A DNA stretch of 64,000 bases from Agrocybe praecox (GCA_964017145.1 OZ024840.1:3224001-3288000), one strand, 5' to 3'. Shown: positions 32,289-44,197, counted from the first letter of the stretch. Translations and numbers: made by a program. Notes: generated from the sequence alone by a model not told the origin.

Positions 32289-35200
32289 TTATCTACGCGC
32301 GGGCAGGCTGAGGACTAAATCACGAAGAATGCACCTCCATTGCTGCATGTTTGCTTCCTTCACAGAACTTCCCGTAAATGCGTAGCCACGAAGAACTGAG
32401 GCAATCCACAAAATTATCCATGGACCACAATCGTAGGCATTGGTTTGTACAGATTCAATCTGGACGATAAATGAGGTACATTCCTATACAGAAGACATCA
32501 TTGAGCTCACCACTGCGGGATAAGCAACCCATCCCTCTAGAAGGGTAGCTACATAATGATCATGGCTGGCAGCTATTTTGATGAGACGCGAGAAGAGTGT
32601 CGATATGTCCTGTGCTGAAATATCAAGCAATGCTCCGCGGTATTCGTTTTGTGCGGTACATACCTTCAGGTCCACAGACCAATTACCTTTCCCTACCAAG
32701 CTATCATATAGGTATAATCTTCCTTCCTTTGGATAACCGACGCACAAGACCCAATGACTTTCGCGCGATCGGTGGATTGGAAGGACCCAGATGTCCTTAT
32801 CCCAGTACTCCGTGGAGCGTGTCGCTCGCCATAGCTCTGTGTCACTCGCGGAATAGCGGACACGTGGAAGGTCATGAGTAGTGAATAATGCGACACGTAG
32901 ACTATGGCATGAATAACGAGGGTCAGAATCGAGCATGTACTTCAATGTTGATGCAAGGCCATTGATGCACCAGTTCGAGTAGAGCGATTTGGGCTGCTTC
33001 AACCTGTGGATATCTTCTTCATCAAATTGAATAGACCCTAGACGGCGTGGCACAACTTCTGCGCGAGGTATAATGCAATAGCTTGTCATATATGGTATCA
33101 AGTCAGTGTCATTTGTCATCGTCTAGAGTTTTATTGGTTAGAATAAAGGTTGATGAGGATAATTAAGCGTACTGGTTTAGTCCAAAGCAAGAATATCATT
33201 GTATCATCACCCATGGTATCGTTAAGTTCAGCTGACTCCTCGTCATCTGGTGGTACAGTAAGAAAGTCGGCGACGAGTAGGGATTCAACAGGTACATCGC
33301 CAAGGGTCTCTCCTTGGGAGTTGGGTAGGGTTCCCTGCTCAGTCAATTCAAGTAGGTCTTCTCCATGAGGTTGCTTCTGTTCAATAGATGAGGATAACCT
33401 GGCAGTTTCTGTGGAGTCATACATCTCTTCCTTTTCATCTACCACAGTGCTATAGCTTATCCACTTGAGAATTACTGGTGACGTCCCGTTGGTCAATGCG
33501 TCTGCAATTTTTATGGATTCCAAAACATGAGTATCAAATCGATAAGATGGAGCCATAGGACTAGACCAGCGCTTCTTAAGATGTAATAAATGGTCGCGAT
33601 GTTGTGTAAGATGGACCAGTAGAGGCGAATCTGCAAGTGAAATTCGCTTAAAAAGTACGATACAGTCAAAGAAAGACCTACTTTTCTGCTGGCGCAGAGC
33701 TAATTCGGCAGCGAGTAATTCCCTCCCAAACCATCGGCAAAGGTTATCGGCTTCTATTCCCAACCTGCGTCGCTCTTCCAAGCAGCGATCCTTCTTCTGA
33801 ATGGCACGAATTCCAGCTCGAACATCTACATTGTCAAGCCAAATAGGTGGTTTGTTCTTTGATGGTGTCATCCAAACATCCTCCATCAATGTAGAGCATT
33901 CTCGTAGCTCCGAAAGCTTAGTGGGAAGAGGAGAGGGTAGAGGTATTTTGCACTCAGGGTTGTACGTTCTTTCTAATGTCGCACAGTGATTGTTGAATAT
34001 CTTGATAGCTCTTATGAGGGCTGGCGAGCGCTTTTGAATGGCCTTTTTAGTATGTTGGTGTAGGCTTGTACCTAGCATAGACATGAGATGGAATCAATAA
34101 TACAAATTTGTGAAAACAACGCACCTAAAGCTTGATTTCGTCCTCCAACTGCCTGGTCTAAGCGGTCCCATTCGAAAAAGTTGCCTATGGCCCGTCTCCG
34201 AATATCGATCTTAGCTTCTCTAGCTATGATGAGAGTGCGTACGAACTCGAAATTTGATCCTTTTAGGCCTGGAAAATTCTCCGGAATGTTTAGCGAAGCG
34301 TATAGTTTCTCAATAATCTCGGCAAAATCTTCTTGTCTATCTGCTAGCGATAGCAGGATCACTTTCTGCGACTTTGAAGCTTTCTTTCGCGTTTCTTCAA
34401 TCTTCTTTTCCAAACCGTCGAGTTCCCCTTGCAAGTTAACAATTGCTTCCAGATCCTTTTTGAGTTGGGCCGGGGTATCTGAGACTCTTGTCAATGCCAT
34501 CTACCAGTTTGTTGAGTCAGGCTTACGGGATTTCTGTTGTGCCTGAGATAGTTGTGATGCCTTTTGGTCTTCCCAGTGTACACGAAGCTCAGCTTCAGAT
34601 GTAGTGATTTGGGAAAGGATTTTATCTGATTTTTTTGACTGTTCTACAACCCCCAGCCTGAGACGTCGATTTATCCAGTCCCCCAAGTCATCCTTTAGAT
34701 CAGACGCGATAGCCGAAAGTAGACGGTCCGTCAGCCAAATCCTACGTGCTCGCTTCACGCAGTGGGTCAGTACCAATTAATGTCCAGGAAATAAAAAGTG
34801 CTTACGGATGAAGCTCTTACTATGGCAATGAGTTTGACCAGTCGTGACCAGGTTCTTTCAACCCCTTCTCCATCTGTTAGTCCAAGTCCTTTGCACAATC
34901 GTGGGTTGTATTTAAGCTGGCATGCCCATTGATGACCGTAGGCGTGCATCGCCGTCGTAACAAATTGGAGTCGGCCAACAATGTCTTGAGGTAATAAAGC
35001 ATGCTGCAGATACATTAATATGGCGTTGAGATGAAATTAACCTTTGAAGAAATGGACCTACAATCTGGACACTCCTGTCTAGGACACAACCTACATCATA
35101 GAGGATAGTACACGTCGCTTTCGACGGTATGCGCTTGTAGAACCAGAGAATGAGCGCAATTGCATACTTCTGTTGCTCACCAGGGGTATCAATATTTGCG

Positions 35201-36734
35201 AAAAAGATTGGTATGTCATGACGGCAAATGAGAGACATCCACCCTTGGTCATTATATCGCTCTGACTGGAAGGATGACTTCTTGTCTCCGTCAGTGGCTT
35301 CGTAAGAATTTTCACATTCATCTATAGCGTCATCGGGAACTTCAGACTTGAATTTCTTTGGGGGTCGTTTTCGTGCTGCCTCAATATCTCGGCCTACTTG
35401 ATCTACGAAGTCCTTTGGGATTATATGTCTTAGATCATGGAACTGAATCCCTGATCCTCCGGATTTTAGATGCCGATGGTGAAAGTTGCCATCAGTACAA
35501 ATCTGAAAATCACCTCCACTATGACAAATGTGAGCTTTGGGACAACCATGTGTCAATAATTAATTACACTTACTCTTCTAATGGGCGTCCAAATTTTGAC
35601 AGTCCAAAACATGCTGGGCAGAGCTGTCGTAAGTACCTCGCGCACTCTTCACGTTCTGCCGCCTCCGATGTTCGGGCTACCCGTTCTGCCTCTGTTTGGG
35701 CCACATGTTTTGCCGCCTCTGATGCTCTAGCTATCTTGTCAGCTTCGTGTAAAGCATCTTCAATGCGCTGGTCCAACATGCTACGCAAGCTAGCTAGCCA
35801 TTGAGACGCGTATCCCAGCCCTTTTCTGAAAGGTTCTTTACATCTTTCCCCCTAATAGTTTAAATTGGTATCTTAGCAGAATAGGTTCACATGTAACTTC
35901 AATCACCTTAGAGTCAACCATATAAAAACCGCGACGCAAATAAAACGTATTAAGAGCTGCAGCCATGGCATTGACCGCGTCGCATGACCGCTCAAACAAT
36001 GCTGCATAAAAGTCTAGTAAATCGATTGAAAAACACAAGCGAGGATTGACGGGTGATGTTGGAAAAAGTCCTATTCGCACAAGAACTTGAGAAATGTTAC
36101 GGCAAGCGCAGCTAATCACATTGATGGTTTTAAAATCTATTTTGCTCATTAAGGAATATGTACAATGATATTGAAACGCTCCAACTTACGATCGAAATAC
36201 AAACATAAAATTTGTGTTTTTTTTTTTTGTACATGAGCAAGAGCAATCCTCGCCAACATCAGAATTTGCCTGCACCACGGGCTTACTCATACTGAGTGAA
36301 GTATATGTCACTAGGTCATCCACTAATGTAGGAAGAAGTTCCTTCCATCTTTGGTAGAGAATAACGTCGTTATTGTCAGGAATAATGTGCCTTTGTATTT
36401 TTGTTTCGGGTTCATCTTTGATCTGTGTGGAGCCCGAAGAATTTTTGTCGTCAAATGGCATAGTATCATCCTGACCTTCGTATTCCCAGGGCTGCTCGTT
36501 GTACTCTGACTGTTCAGGATGTGAAATGCTCGGTGATGTTGTCTTTTTTTCTCCTTTCAAGATTTCAAGTTCTTTACGGAGACGAGCCAAAGTGCCAACA
36601 GGATCTTGGACGCTCCAGACGGTCTTGGCATTCCTAGAAGATGAACTCCTGGTTTTGGGGGGAGTTGAGAAGACACTTCCTACACCATGCGTTACTGCTG
36701 GCTGCTTTCCTCTAGCCTTACTGACCCCCATCAA
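32289..36734 (-). CDS. KDZ-superfamily (CxC1-type) transposase with C-terminal Ulp1-like C48 protease domain
   Basis: A minus-strand gene of about ten exons. Order: Arg/Ser/Pro-rich start (MGVSKARGKQPAV), CSCSC cluster, ISCACRNISQVLVRIGLFPT with a conserved LLDFYAALFERSCDAV block (36100-35950), CPACFG (35610), ICTDGNFHHRH (35490), HDIPIFFANIDTPGEQQKYA (35200), YDVGCVLDRS (35090), HAYGHQWACQLKYNPR and DGEGVERTWSRL (34950-34840), FFEWDRLDQAVGGRNQALG (34150) and NLCRWFGREL (33740). These are hallmarks of basidiomycete KDZ transposases. The C-terminal domain has SHWVLCV (His), LYLYDSL (Asp) and, after a 51 nt intron, TNAYDCGPW (Cys), a complete cysteine-protease triad. The stop is TAA 32289. Such proteases cut SUMO/ubiquitin-like conjugates; its use in transposition is unknown. 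A 12-A run at 36217-36228 may shift the frame. Confidence 0.85.
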
Positions 36735-38201
36735 ACAACAAGGATACGGGGCGGCTGATGGACACGATGTATGGTGGGAGGAGGGGAAGCCGGGGAATGA
36801 ATATAGGGCGATTAACGGACGCGGTGTGCGGTAGGAGGAGAGGAAGCGGCGAGCAGGCCAAAATCAAGGAGCACGACGCACAACCATCCCGTGGGAGCAT
36901 CCCTGGGCGAGGTGGATGGTACGGATGGTAGAGGGAGGGATCTAATTATAATTTGCTAATTTTAGACATCATCCACGGAGCCAAGCCCTATTAGGAGGTA
37001 TTCTACCAATAAAAGAACCCACCCTAACAGGGTTAGGCTCCATCCATAATGTAGTGCCATAGGTGCCATGTTCTTGTGCATATTTCTCGAGCGTCGTGCA
37101 TAATTTGTTTATAAACTGTCTGCGTCTTCAGTCATCTAGATAAAACACTTCAAACTTGTATGTTCGATTCCTTTTGGGCTTTGTTGTTCGGCAACATGAT
37201 ACACTGATACACATGTGGCTTCTAAAGCTGACGATTTATATCGGGTGTAACTGTAATTCTAGTTACTCATGCCTGAGCTTAAAGAAGTTACCGAAGACTG
37301 CTCCTCAATCCACCTTGCTATCAAAGGAAAAAGATTACGCCTTCCTCTCATCACTAATATTCACTATGTTCTTGGCCACTTGATCTTGGCGGGGTTTCAG
37401 GACCATGCCGAACACGGCTGCTTTACAATTACCGGAATGGGAAGGTGTTGAGACTATAATAGACGCTCATAGTTTCGCCCGCTTTATCCAGATTTTTCGC
37501 CGACTTCTTCGTAGCTTATAGGTACTTTTGTCTCTCAGTATTAAGGTAAAAAATTGCACATAGCTCGGTGCCCGGAGACTATTAGCCCTGTACTATTACC
37601 ATCGACCCACATATGGTAATCAGTAAAAGACTAAAGTAAAGGTCTACTCAGAGAAATTTCAGAATTAATGGTAAGTCTTGGTAAGTACTGGTAATAAGAA
37701 ACAGAGATGACACACCACTTTCTTTCTCAGACTGACGTAGAGTACAAGTACCGCCCAAAGGCAAATACTGTGCTTTTATCTTGATGCTCCGGAAATGGTA
37801 CCACCAGATCATACTACAGAACGATTCAAACCATGGCCAGTCCTTGCTTACAGATCCGGTAACTAACTTTCAATGAAGTCCGAGGCTAGTAGACGCGGGG
37901 ACAGTCAGCAGTCAGCACTATGGAGTGCAAATACTCAGTCGTGACAAGGTCAGCAGAAACCGGTCCATAATCCCAGCTTGCATGATCCTCTGTTAAGTTG
38001 TGAGTTTCAGCCTATATCTGTCCCTTTCAGTTCACTTCACCTATTTCCGTTGGGATTTTCTGAGATAGTACGTTACACAGGTACCTTTTTTTTGTTATTT
38101 TATATTTGAAGCAGTTACTATGTAGTAGGATATTATCCTAGGTCCCTTCTCCATCTTTGAAAGCATCTACTTCAGCGTCAGTGTCTTATGTTCACACAAA
38201 A
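36735..38201. other. 5' flank of the KDZ gene and gene-free stretch
   Basis: 36735-36950 is GC-rich purine DNA upstream of the KDZ start. Past 37042 the DNA is AT-rich with only short frames. A T-rich stretch (38085-38110) precedes the GH17 pseudogene. No gene was seen. Confidence 0.5.
37012..37041. repeat. right member of the distant inverted pair, palindromic
   Basis: AAAGAACCCACCCTAACAGG is followed by GTTAGGCTCC. It holds its own palindrome (CCTAAC...GTTAGG) and its reverse complement resembles 1105-1135. It lies 278 bp upstream of the KDZ start codon, where a transposon end would be expected. Confidence 0.4.
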
Positions 38202-38990
38202 ATGAAGGCCTTTACTACATTGCTATACCTCTCCATGTTATTCTTGAGTGTTCTTTCCTCGAACCATTTAGCAGGCGTCAACGCCGCCAACAGTAAAGGG
38301 GGAACGGGGACGTACACATGTCGTACTCAAGCCGATGTGTGTGTCCTCTGATCAATCACTACGTACTTTCCAGCCTGACACACATCACCCACTCCAAGTC
38401 GGCGGGGTTCAAGTCAATCCGTATCATAGGATTCGACTGCGACGCCCTTAATTAAGCGTCTGCCGCCGCCGCCGCCAATGGGCTTCAGGTCCACGTGTAC
38501 GATATTCGAGGCCATCTCGGGTTGGTGGGCGTAAAGATACCGGTGTCTACAGTGCACACATGGGTGCGCACCCGCGACGAACCCGATCTATGAGGTGCGG
38601 AAATCGTCGCTGCAAATGCACAGTACGAGTCTCGTATTTTCTTTCTGTATCCGAGCCACAGGCTGAATCAGGGCTACCACTAATGATAGTGCGTTCTTCG
38701 ATGGGAATGTCGTTGTTGCCAACGCTGGTAGCTTCGTTTCAACGCTGTCATCCCTATCTTCAAATGCCCAGGAAAGAGAGTATTTATCACAGAGTAAGTC
38801 CCGAGGCAGTAGCAGAGGTGTAGCAATCCCATCTCTGGCGAACGAGCGGTGGCCATCTCCGGTTTGAACTGTGCCAGTGCAAAGGATACAAGCGTCTTGG
38901 TGTATCGACGAGCAGCTATAGAAGGGGTCCGATAACGAGCGCAGTTTTGGAATGTTCAACAAACTCAAGGGATATCCTCAACGTCTGCTA
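38202..38990 (+). pseudogene. GH17-type beta-1,3-glucanase pseudogene
   Basis: It opens with a good signal peptide (MKAFTTLLYLSMLFLSVLSS) and GTGTYTCRTQADV. A plausible intron ends TTTCCAG at 38372. Then come THITHSKSAGFKSIRIIGFD, close to the GH17 N-terminal strand pattern, and an in-frame TAA in CDALN-stop. Later pieces in shifting frames include EIVAANAQYESR, GNVVVANAGSFVSTLSS and LANERW, and, after another shift, LNCASAKDTSVLVY, which matches the GH17 fragment at the left edge of the window (LNCASLRDTSVSVY). At least two stops and two frameshifts make it non-functional. It marks the left edge of the conserved gene-dense region. Confidence 0.75.
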
Positions 38991-39729
38991 GTGGCGTATT
39001 GACGAATGCCTGCATCTTCATTAGGTAGATTAATGTATGTTTAAATGAACCTTTGTACTTGTGATTGAAACAAAGGATGTCACTTTGCGTGAAGGGCATT
39101 TAGATTGAAGATACCTCGAGGATTCAGCAGGAGAAGAAGATTATATTGACCTTGTATCAAATGTATTGATATTGGGCCCGCTAAATATATGTAGACACTG
39201 TTAAGGAAACATCAAGACATGGTATTAAACCCATTCGAGAGACTTACATGTGCTAGTCATCTAGAGCTGGGAATCCAATAGCTAGTACTCGGAAAGACGG
39301 CATAGGAAGTAGAATTGCAATCCTCAATAATGACTGGGTCCTGAATTTGCATCTGTCTTTACCAGATAATGAAAAAGACTAGTAAGAGGGTGAAAGTCGG
39401 GACAGAGAGTGCCCAACCGGATTGGGCCAATGCCTTGTGCTTGAATAGGAAGGTGTTGATTGCCGAAAACTAGGGGTGCATCTTTCCCAAAACAGACAAG
39501 GGGAAGTCCAGAAAAAGACATTACTTTGTCTGTGCAGAGTTGCAGGAGTGTGTATATATACCAGATGAGCGGTCTTACTGTTCCCCACAAATCAACATCA
39601 TAAATCGGCCTCTCACTCAACGGGCCTTGATCACAAATACTACTCAGCAGCAGCTAGCTCGCTCTTTACTATCACCAAAAAACATAATATCGCGTCGCGT
39701 CGCGTCCATTACCAAACACACATATCATT
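38991..39729. other. intergenic, upstream region of the next gene
   Basis: No coding signal was found. A TATA-like GTGTATATATACC occurs at about 39549. Several CGTCGCGT repeats lie just before ATG 39730. Confidence 0.45.
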
Positions 39730-39936
39730 ATGCCTTCCTATCTTTCACCACCCGCATCACCCACCTTTGGGTTTTTCCCCAGCGGAGCCTCATCGCCCAA
39801 CGCATTCACTGCGTACCACCAGAGCCCACGGCAGACACATAGCATGTTTTCTGCATTTTCATCCGGACCCAAAGGAGCAGGGAGCTCATCGACGCAGGGA
39901 GGAAAAGGAGGGCTGAAGCGGTTGCTTGGACTATAG
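39730..39936 (+). CDS. small Ser/Pro/Gly-rich protein, unknown
   Basis: A single exon of 68 residues: MPSYLSPPASPTFGFFPSG at the start and a basic tail GGLKRLLGL before TAG. It has its own TATA-like upstream sequence and lies 159 bp before the ING gene on the same strand. The composition suggests a disordered peptide. I know no family for it. A short conserved C-terminal hydrophobic-basic motif would fit a docking peptide, which is speculation. Confidence 0.45.
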   Translation: MPSYLSPPASPTFGFFPSGASSPNAFTAYHQSPRQTHSMFSAFSSGPKGAGSSSTQGGKGGLKRLLGL

Positions 39937-40094
39937 ACATTCGTTGAATTCTTTTTTGTATTAGTAGAATACCCCCCACTGTATCCATATGGAAGGCTGA
40001 TTCTGAATCTATTTTTGTGGTTGAGAGCATGTGATCTCATCCAACGTTGGGAGATCTTTTTTGGAATGCAAGTCAAGTTTGGACCGCACTCACA

Positions 40095-41584
40095 ATGCCC
40101 ACCGACGCACAGATAGACACTCCCTATACTCTCGCTCTTCTCTCAGAGTACACCCACACCCTCGATGCTCTTCCCATCGACCTCTCCCGCAACTTTGCAG
40201 ACCTCCGCGAGCTCGACGCAGTACTCTCCTCCTCCGTCGCTGCCATAACAGAGAAGATCATCGACCTCACCACCATGATCGAACAGGGAAAAGCTTCAAA
40301 GCAAGACAAGCTATGGCTCCTCACAGACATAGCAGAAGAAGCCCATCGTCTAAAGCTCGGCGGCGAGGACAAGATTCGCGTCGCTTGCCAGGCTGCTGAC
40401 AACCTTCAGGGCCACTCCACACACCTCCGAACGCTTGCGGAACACATTCCCAGCTTTGATGCATCCGTTCTCAACAGGAAGACAGTCTATCCACACGTCT
40501 CGGAACGCTCCTACATGCCAGTCCCTACCACAGAGACAGGCCGGCGAAGAAGAGGTGTGCTGGGCTCAATCATGACCAACCCAGATCCCAGTCCCAAGAA
40601 GAGAAGGGTAGGCGTGAGGGACGACGATATCGATATTGGAAGTGGTCGGACACCCAAGAAGGTTGGAACTGGCGATGGCTCGAGAGCGAGGAACAACGCC
40701 AGAGGAAACAAAAAGTCCGTGCACGCCTCTCTTTGTTCCTGTCTCGTACTAACTACGTTTCTCTTACAGAGCAGACCGTGTCGCATCTCCCTCAGAATCC
40801 CTCGTTTCCGTCACATCACATCTACCGCAGCAAGTCGGCCAGTCCACATCTGCCAGGGGCAACGCTACAGCCAACGGCCGCGGAGCCAATGGAGGATCAG
40901 CTGCCAACAAACGTTCGCGAGCCGGTGCGAACAACAACAGAACCTCCACTCCACTCGCCAACGAAGTCTATCCCGCTACTCACGACGCCCATACTAACGG
41001 CTCACGGCGCGGTGGTGCATCAGGCGACCCATACAATGTCCCTCCTTCATCCTCCCATCCATCCCTGCCCCAGCCATACCAGAATGGTCATGCAACCAAC
41101 GGCTATGACGCTCATGGCGTCCCCATTATTCCGGGTGCCCAAGACTGGAATATCCCTCACGCACAACAGCTCGAAGGACCCGGTATGCCCGTGGCTCGCA
41201 GCGCATCTATCCACTCCACAGCTGCAAGCCTGCCTGTGGTCGCAAACAACGTCGTAGAATCAACCGACGCGGGTGATGGAGACGGCGACGGCGACGATAG
41301 GACATATTGTTTCTGCGATGGTGTCAGTTACGGCGAGATGATCGCATGTGATGATGCACAGTGTGAACGAGAATGGGTACGTCTGTCGGCTTTCATCTAT
41401 CCATCTCCCAACTTTCTTAATATCTTCTTTCCGCAAATTACAGTTCCATTTGGCATGTATTGGACTCACTGTGCCACCCGAGGGACGCTGGTTCTGTGAT
41501 ACTTGCAAGAGCAGAAAAGCCAGCAGAAGACCTGCGAGGGGCGGAAAGCGACGGGCCGGAGGAGGCAGAGCCGCGAAAAACTAA
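40095..41584 (+). CDS. ING-family chromatin protein with C-terminal PHD finger (Pho23/Yng1-like)
   Basis: Three exons (40095-40714, 40770-41376, 41444-41584) give 455 residues, with canonical introns and a TACTAAC branch site in the first. The N-terminal 110 residues are the ING coiled-coil domain (LSEYTHTLDALPIDLSRNFA, ELDAVLSSSVAAITEKIID). A long basic/Ala/Asn linker follows. The PHD finger at the C-terminus reads YCFCDGVSYGEMIACDDAQC, EREWFHLACIGL and GRWFCDTCK, with the C4HC3 zinc ligands and an aromatic residue expected to bind trimethylated H3K4. A basic tail (GGKRRAGGGRAAKN) ends it. ING proteins target histone acetyltransferase or deacetylase complexes. The EREWFHL form fits Pho23/Yng1 better than Yng2. 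An upstream in-frame ATG (40047) exists but lacks conserved sequence. Confidence 0.88.
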
Positions 41585-41884
41585 GAAAAACTGCCGCTAA
41601 AATTCCTCCCATCTCACACTTTTCTCCTTTCGCTTACTTTACTAATGTACCTATTTATTATTTGTGTTATTAATGGAATCACCGTATTTTTCTGGCCTTG
41701 TAGTTTTCTTTTGCTGAAATAGAGTGCAATTATGTGTAATGCATTTTCGCAGATATATAATAAGGGTACAGAGATAGACGCTGGCCGATAATGCATCAAC
41801 GCCGCTTCGAACTACGCAGATCGTCAATTCCAGGTGAACTCCTCCTTTTCCTGGAGAAAATTATCAGTAAATAGTTTTATATGA

Positions 41885-44197
41885 TCAAAACAAAGAACTA
41901 GCGAACCTGCTGCTCGATATCCGCTCTTCAGGCTCGCCACTGGGTGTTCTTCGACTACCACCTTCCTTACCACCACCATAATCTAATCCATCCACAGCGG
42001 GTGCATTTCCATCGCGATCTTTATACTTATTTTGGTTTCGCGGTCCAGTGGGTACACCTGGAGGAAGCGGTGAAGCGGGTCGCACAGGCACCGGTGGTGG
42101 AGCTGGGGCAAAAAAAACAGAAACAGTTCGCTCAACCAGTTACACATGTCTATAGTGGGTAATTATACACACCTTCCACTCCGTAGCCTCTCCCGCGACC
42201 TCGTCCTCCTGGAAATCCACGTCCGCGACCTCCAAGGCCTCCTGGAACACCACGCCCTCCACCACGGAATGACGGAACTGGTGTTCCTCGGCCACTTGAT
42301 ACTGCAGCGGCAGCTTGTTGTTCCATCCCTGGATATATTTGCTGTCCCATTTGTGTCTGGTCCTGTTCACGAAAGTTGTCAATGAGTGATAAGCATACAA
42401 AATATGATAAGATCCACATACCTGCATACCGAACTCTCCGCCCATGCCCATGTTCATCATACCAGCAGCACCGGCAGCTGGGTTGAAGCCTTCTTGCATC
42501 ATTCCGACGCCATTAACATGTTCGGGGGTTCCATTAATGCCTATACCAGTTTGTTGGCCTTGACTACCGTCTGCTCCCATCATGCCTTGCATCATGGGGT
42601 TACCCATGCCCATGTCGCCACCCATACCCATACCCATAGGACCCATCATGCCGGACATGTCCATCATCACGCCTGGCATCATCCCAGTGTTGGCGTTGGC
42701 ATTGTTCATCATAGCATTTGCACCTGTCATGACCATAGTTCGGACTTCTGGAGGTAAGGCAATGAGCTGATCCTCTGGCATAGCGGAGAAGTTCTAGCGG
42801 TTACTTGATTGTTAGTGATTCCAACAAACAGAAGAAACGGCGATGAGAAAACTTACAATGACGTTCGTTTTAAGCACATTCGCCATCTCTCCTAGGTCTC
42901 TACGACGGTAAATATACGCGTCCCATGACAATTCATCGAAGCCATAGTTAAACCAGTCGCTAATATCGGAGCCTGGTCGTCTCCATGGCTTGTCCGCAAG
43001 AGCGTTTATGTCTACTTCAAGTATAGACCGACCATCGAAAATGCCTGTCTGCGTTGGATCAATGGCAGGATGGGAGGGCGGTGCAGTCACTTCAGGAAGT
43101 GTCGAAGTGTCAATGCCGTCCTCAATTTTGGTCTCTTGCTGTGGGTGTTGTGGGTGTTGTTGGTGAGGGGGATGTGAAGGATATGATGCGGCCGGAGTTG
43201 TGGTGGAATGGGGCGTAGATTCTGAGTGAGGTTGTTGGGAAGGGGTTACCGTCGAGGCAGGAGGGCCACCCCTTTGAATAGGAGTGTATTCGGTGGTCAA
43301 CGATGGTTGAGGCGCTGAATGCAAACTTGTCAGTCGGGTTCGTCGTGGACCATGGTAGATATACCTCGTGGTTGGGATGGAGTAGTTGCGCTGACGGATC
43401 GGTTCGTCGGGGGTTTGTTTTGACCACTTAACAAAACGAAGGGAGTTCAATGCGACCTTCTTGGAGATTTATGGTTTAGATTGACATACCGGAAATCCAG
43501 CGAACGAGCCACCGGTTCCATGATAATTTCGATATCCTATACTTCGCATGAGAAGGTCGCATACACAGAGAATGAGTTACTCACTTCATCATCACTCTCC
43601 TCGCCAAGGTCCACTTCGTCCTCGTCCTCGTCATCCTCGTTTTGCTGCTCTTCAGCAGCATTGACCTCTGTTTCTGCATCTTCCTCGAGCTGGTCTACAA
43701 TGCCATTTCCGGTTTGCGACACGTCACTAACAAGCCATCCGAGGCGTTTTGTTCAGATTCTTTTCATGGCAAACAAGCACTGGACTCACGGTTTAGGCTC
43801 TAAAATAGTTCACGCATAGAGTTGAAAAAGAAATGAGTCAATTATCATTGCAAAAATTGGGAAAACAAGATAATAAAGAATGGGACTTGGGGGAATGATA
43901 GACAGAAAGATGAAAACAAGATCATGCCCGCGTTCTCCACGTCCAATCTTCTAGACAAAGGAAAATAACCCTTAAGGTGCCTTACCAGATGTTGATGGGA
44001 GCGTGTCGTTTTCTGACTTGGAGCCGTACAAGAATTCGTCGTCGTCGTCCCTAGTAAACTTCCGGTCAGCACTTATACGTTACATAAATAGGACAACAAA
44101 CATTATTTCAGAAAAGTTGAGCGCGACCAACTGGTTGTATGTAATTCAGAGCAAGGAGGGCTCGCGTCACAAACAACGTGACAGTTAATTGTTACAT
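41885..44197 (-). CDS. FIP1: Fip1, pre-mRNA 3'-end-processing (polyadenylation) factor
   Basis: The Fip1 signature is intact: SILEVDINALADKPWRRPGS, DISDWFNYGFDELSWDAYIY at about 43010-42920. Before it are an acidic region (EEDAETEV, EDDEDEDEVDLGEESDDE) and a Pro/Gln/His-rich linker. After it come a Met/Gly-rich stretch (GMGMGGDMGMGNP), RGG-type repeats (GGRGRGFPGGRGRGRG) and an SR-like end to a stop at 41885. Exons joined by eye include 43986-44050 (DDDDEFLYGSKSEN), a 10-nt microexon at 43790-43799, 43585-43726, and 43490-43536. The start is unsure; an AT|G codon split by an intron ending at 44051 would fit (donor at 44195 or 44083). Fip1 tethers poly(A) polymerase to the cleavage/polyadenylation complex. 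Length is about 480 residues. Confidence 0.9.

Noticed and set aside
41991..42001. CATCCACAGCGGG, resembling the inner TIR of the inverted-repeat element
   Set aside because: It lies in coding sequence of FIP1, matches only 11-12 bases and has no neighbouring similarity.
42386..42757. 123-codon plus-strand frame rich in His and Thr
   Set aside because: Shadow of the Met/Gly-rich exon of FIP1 on the minus strand.
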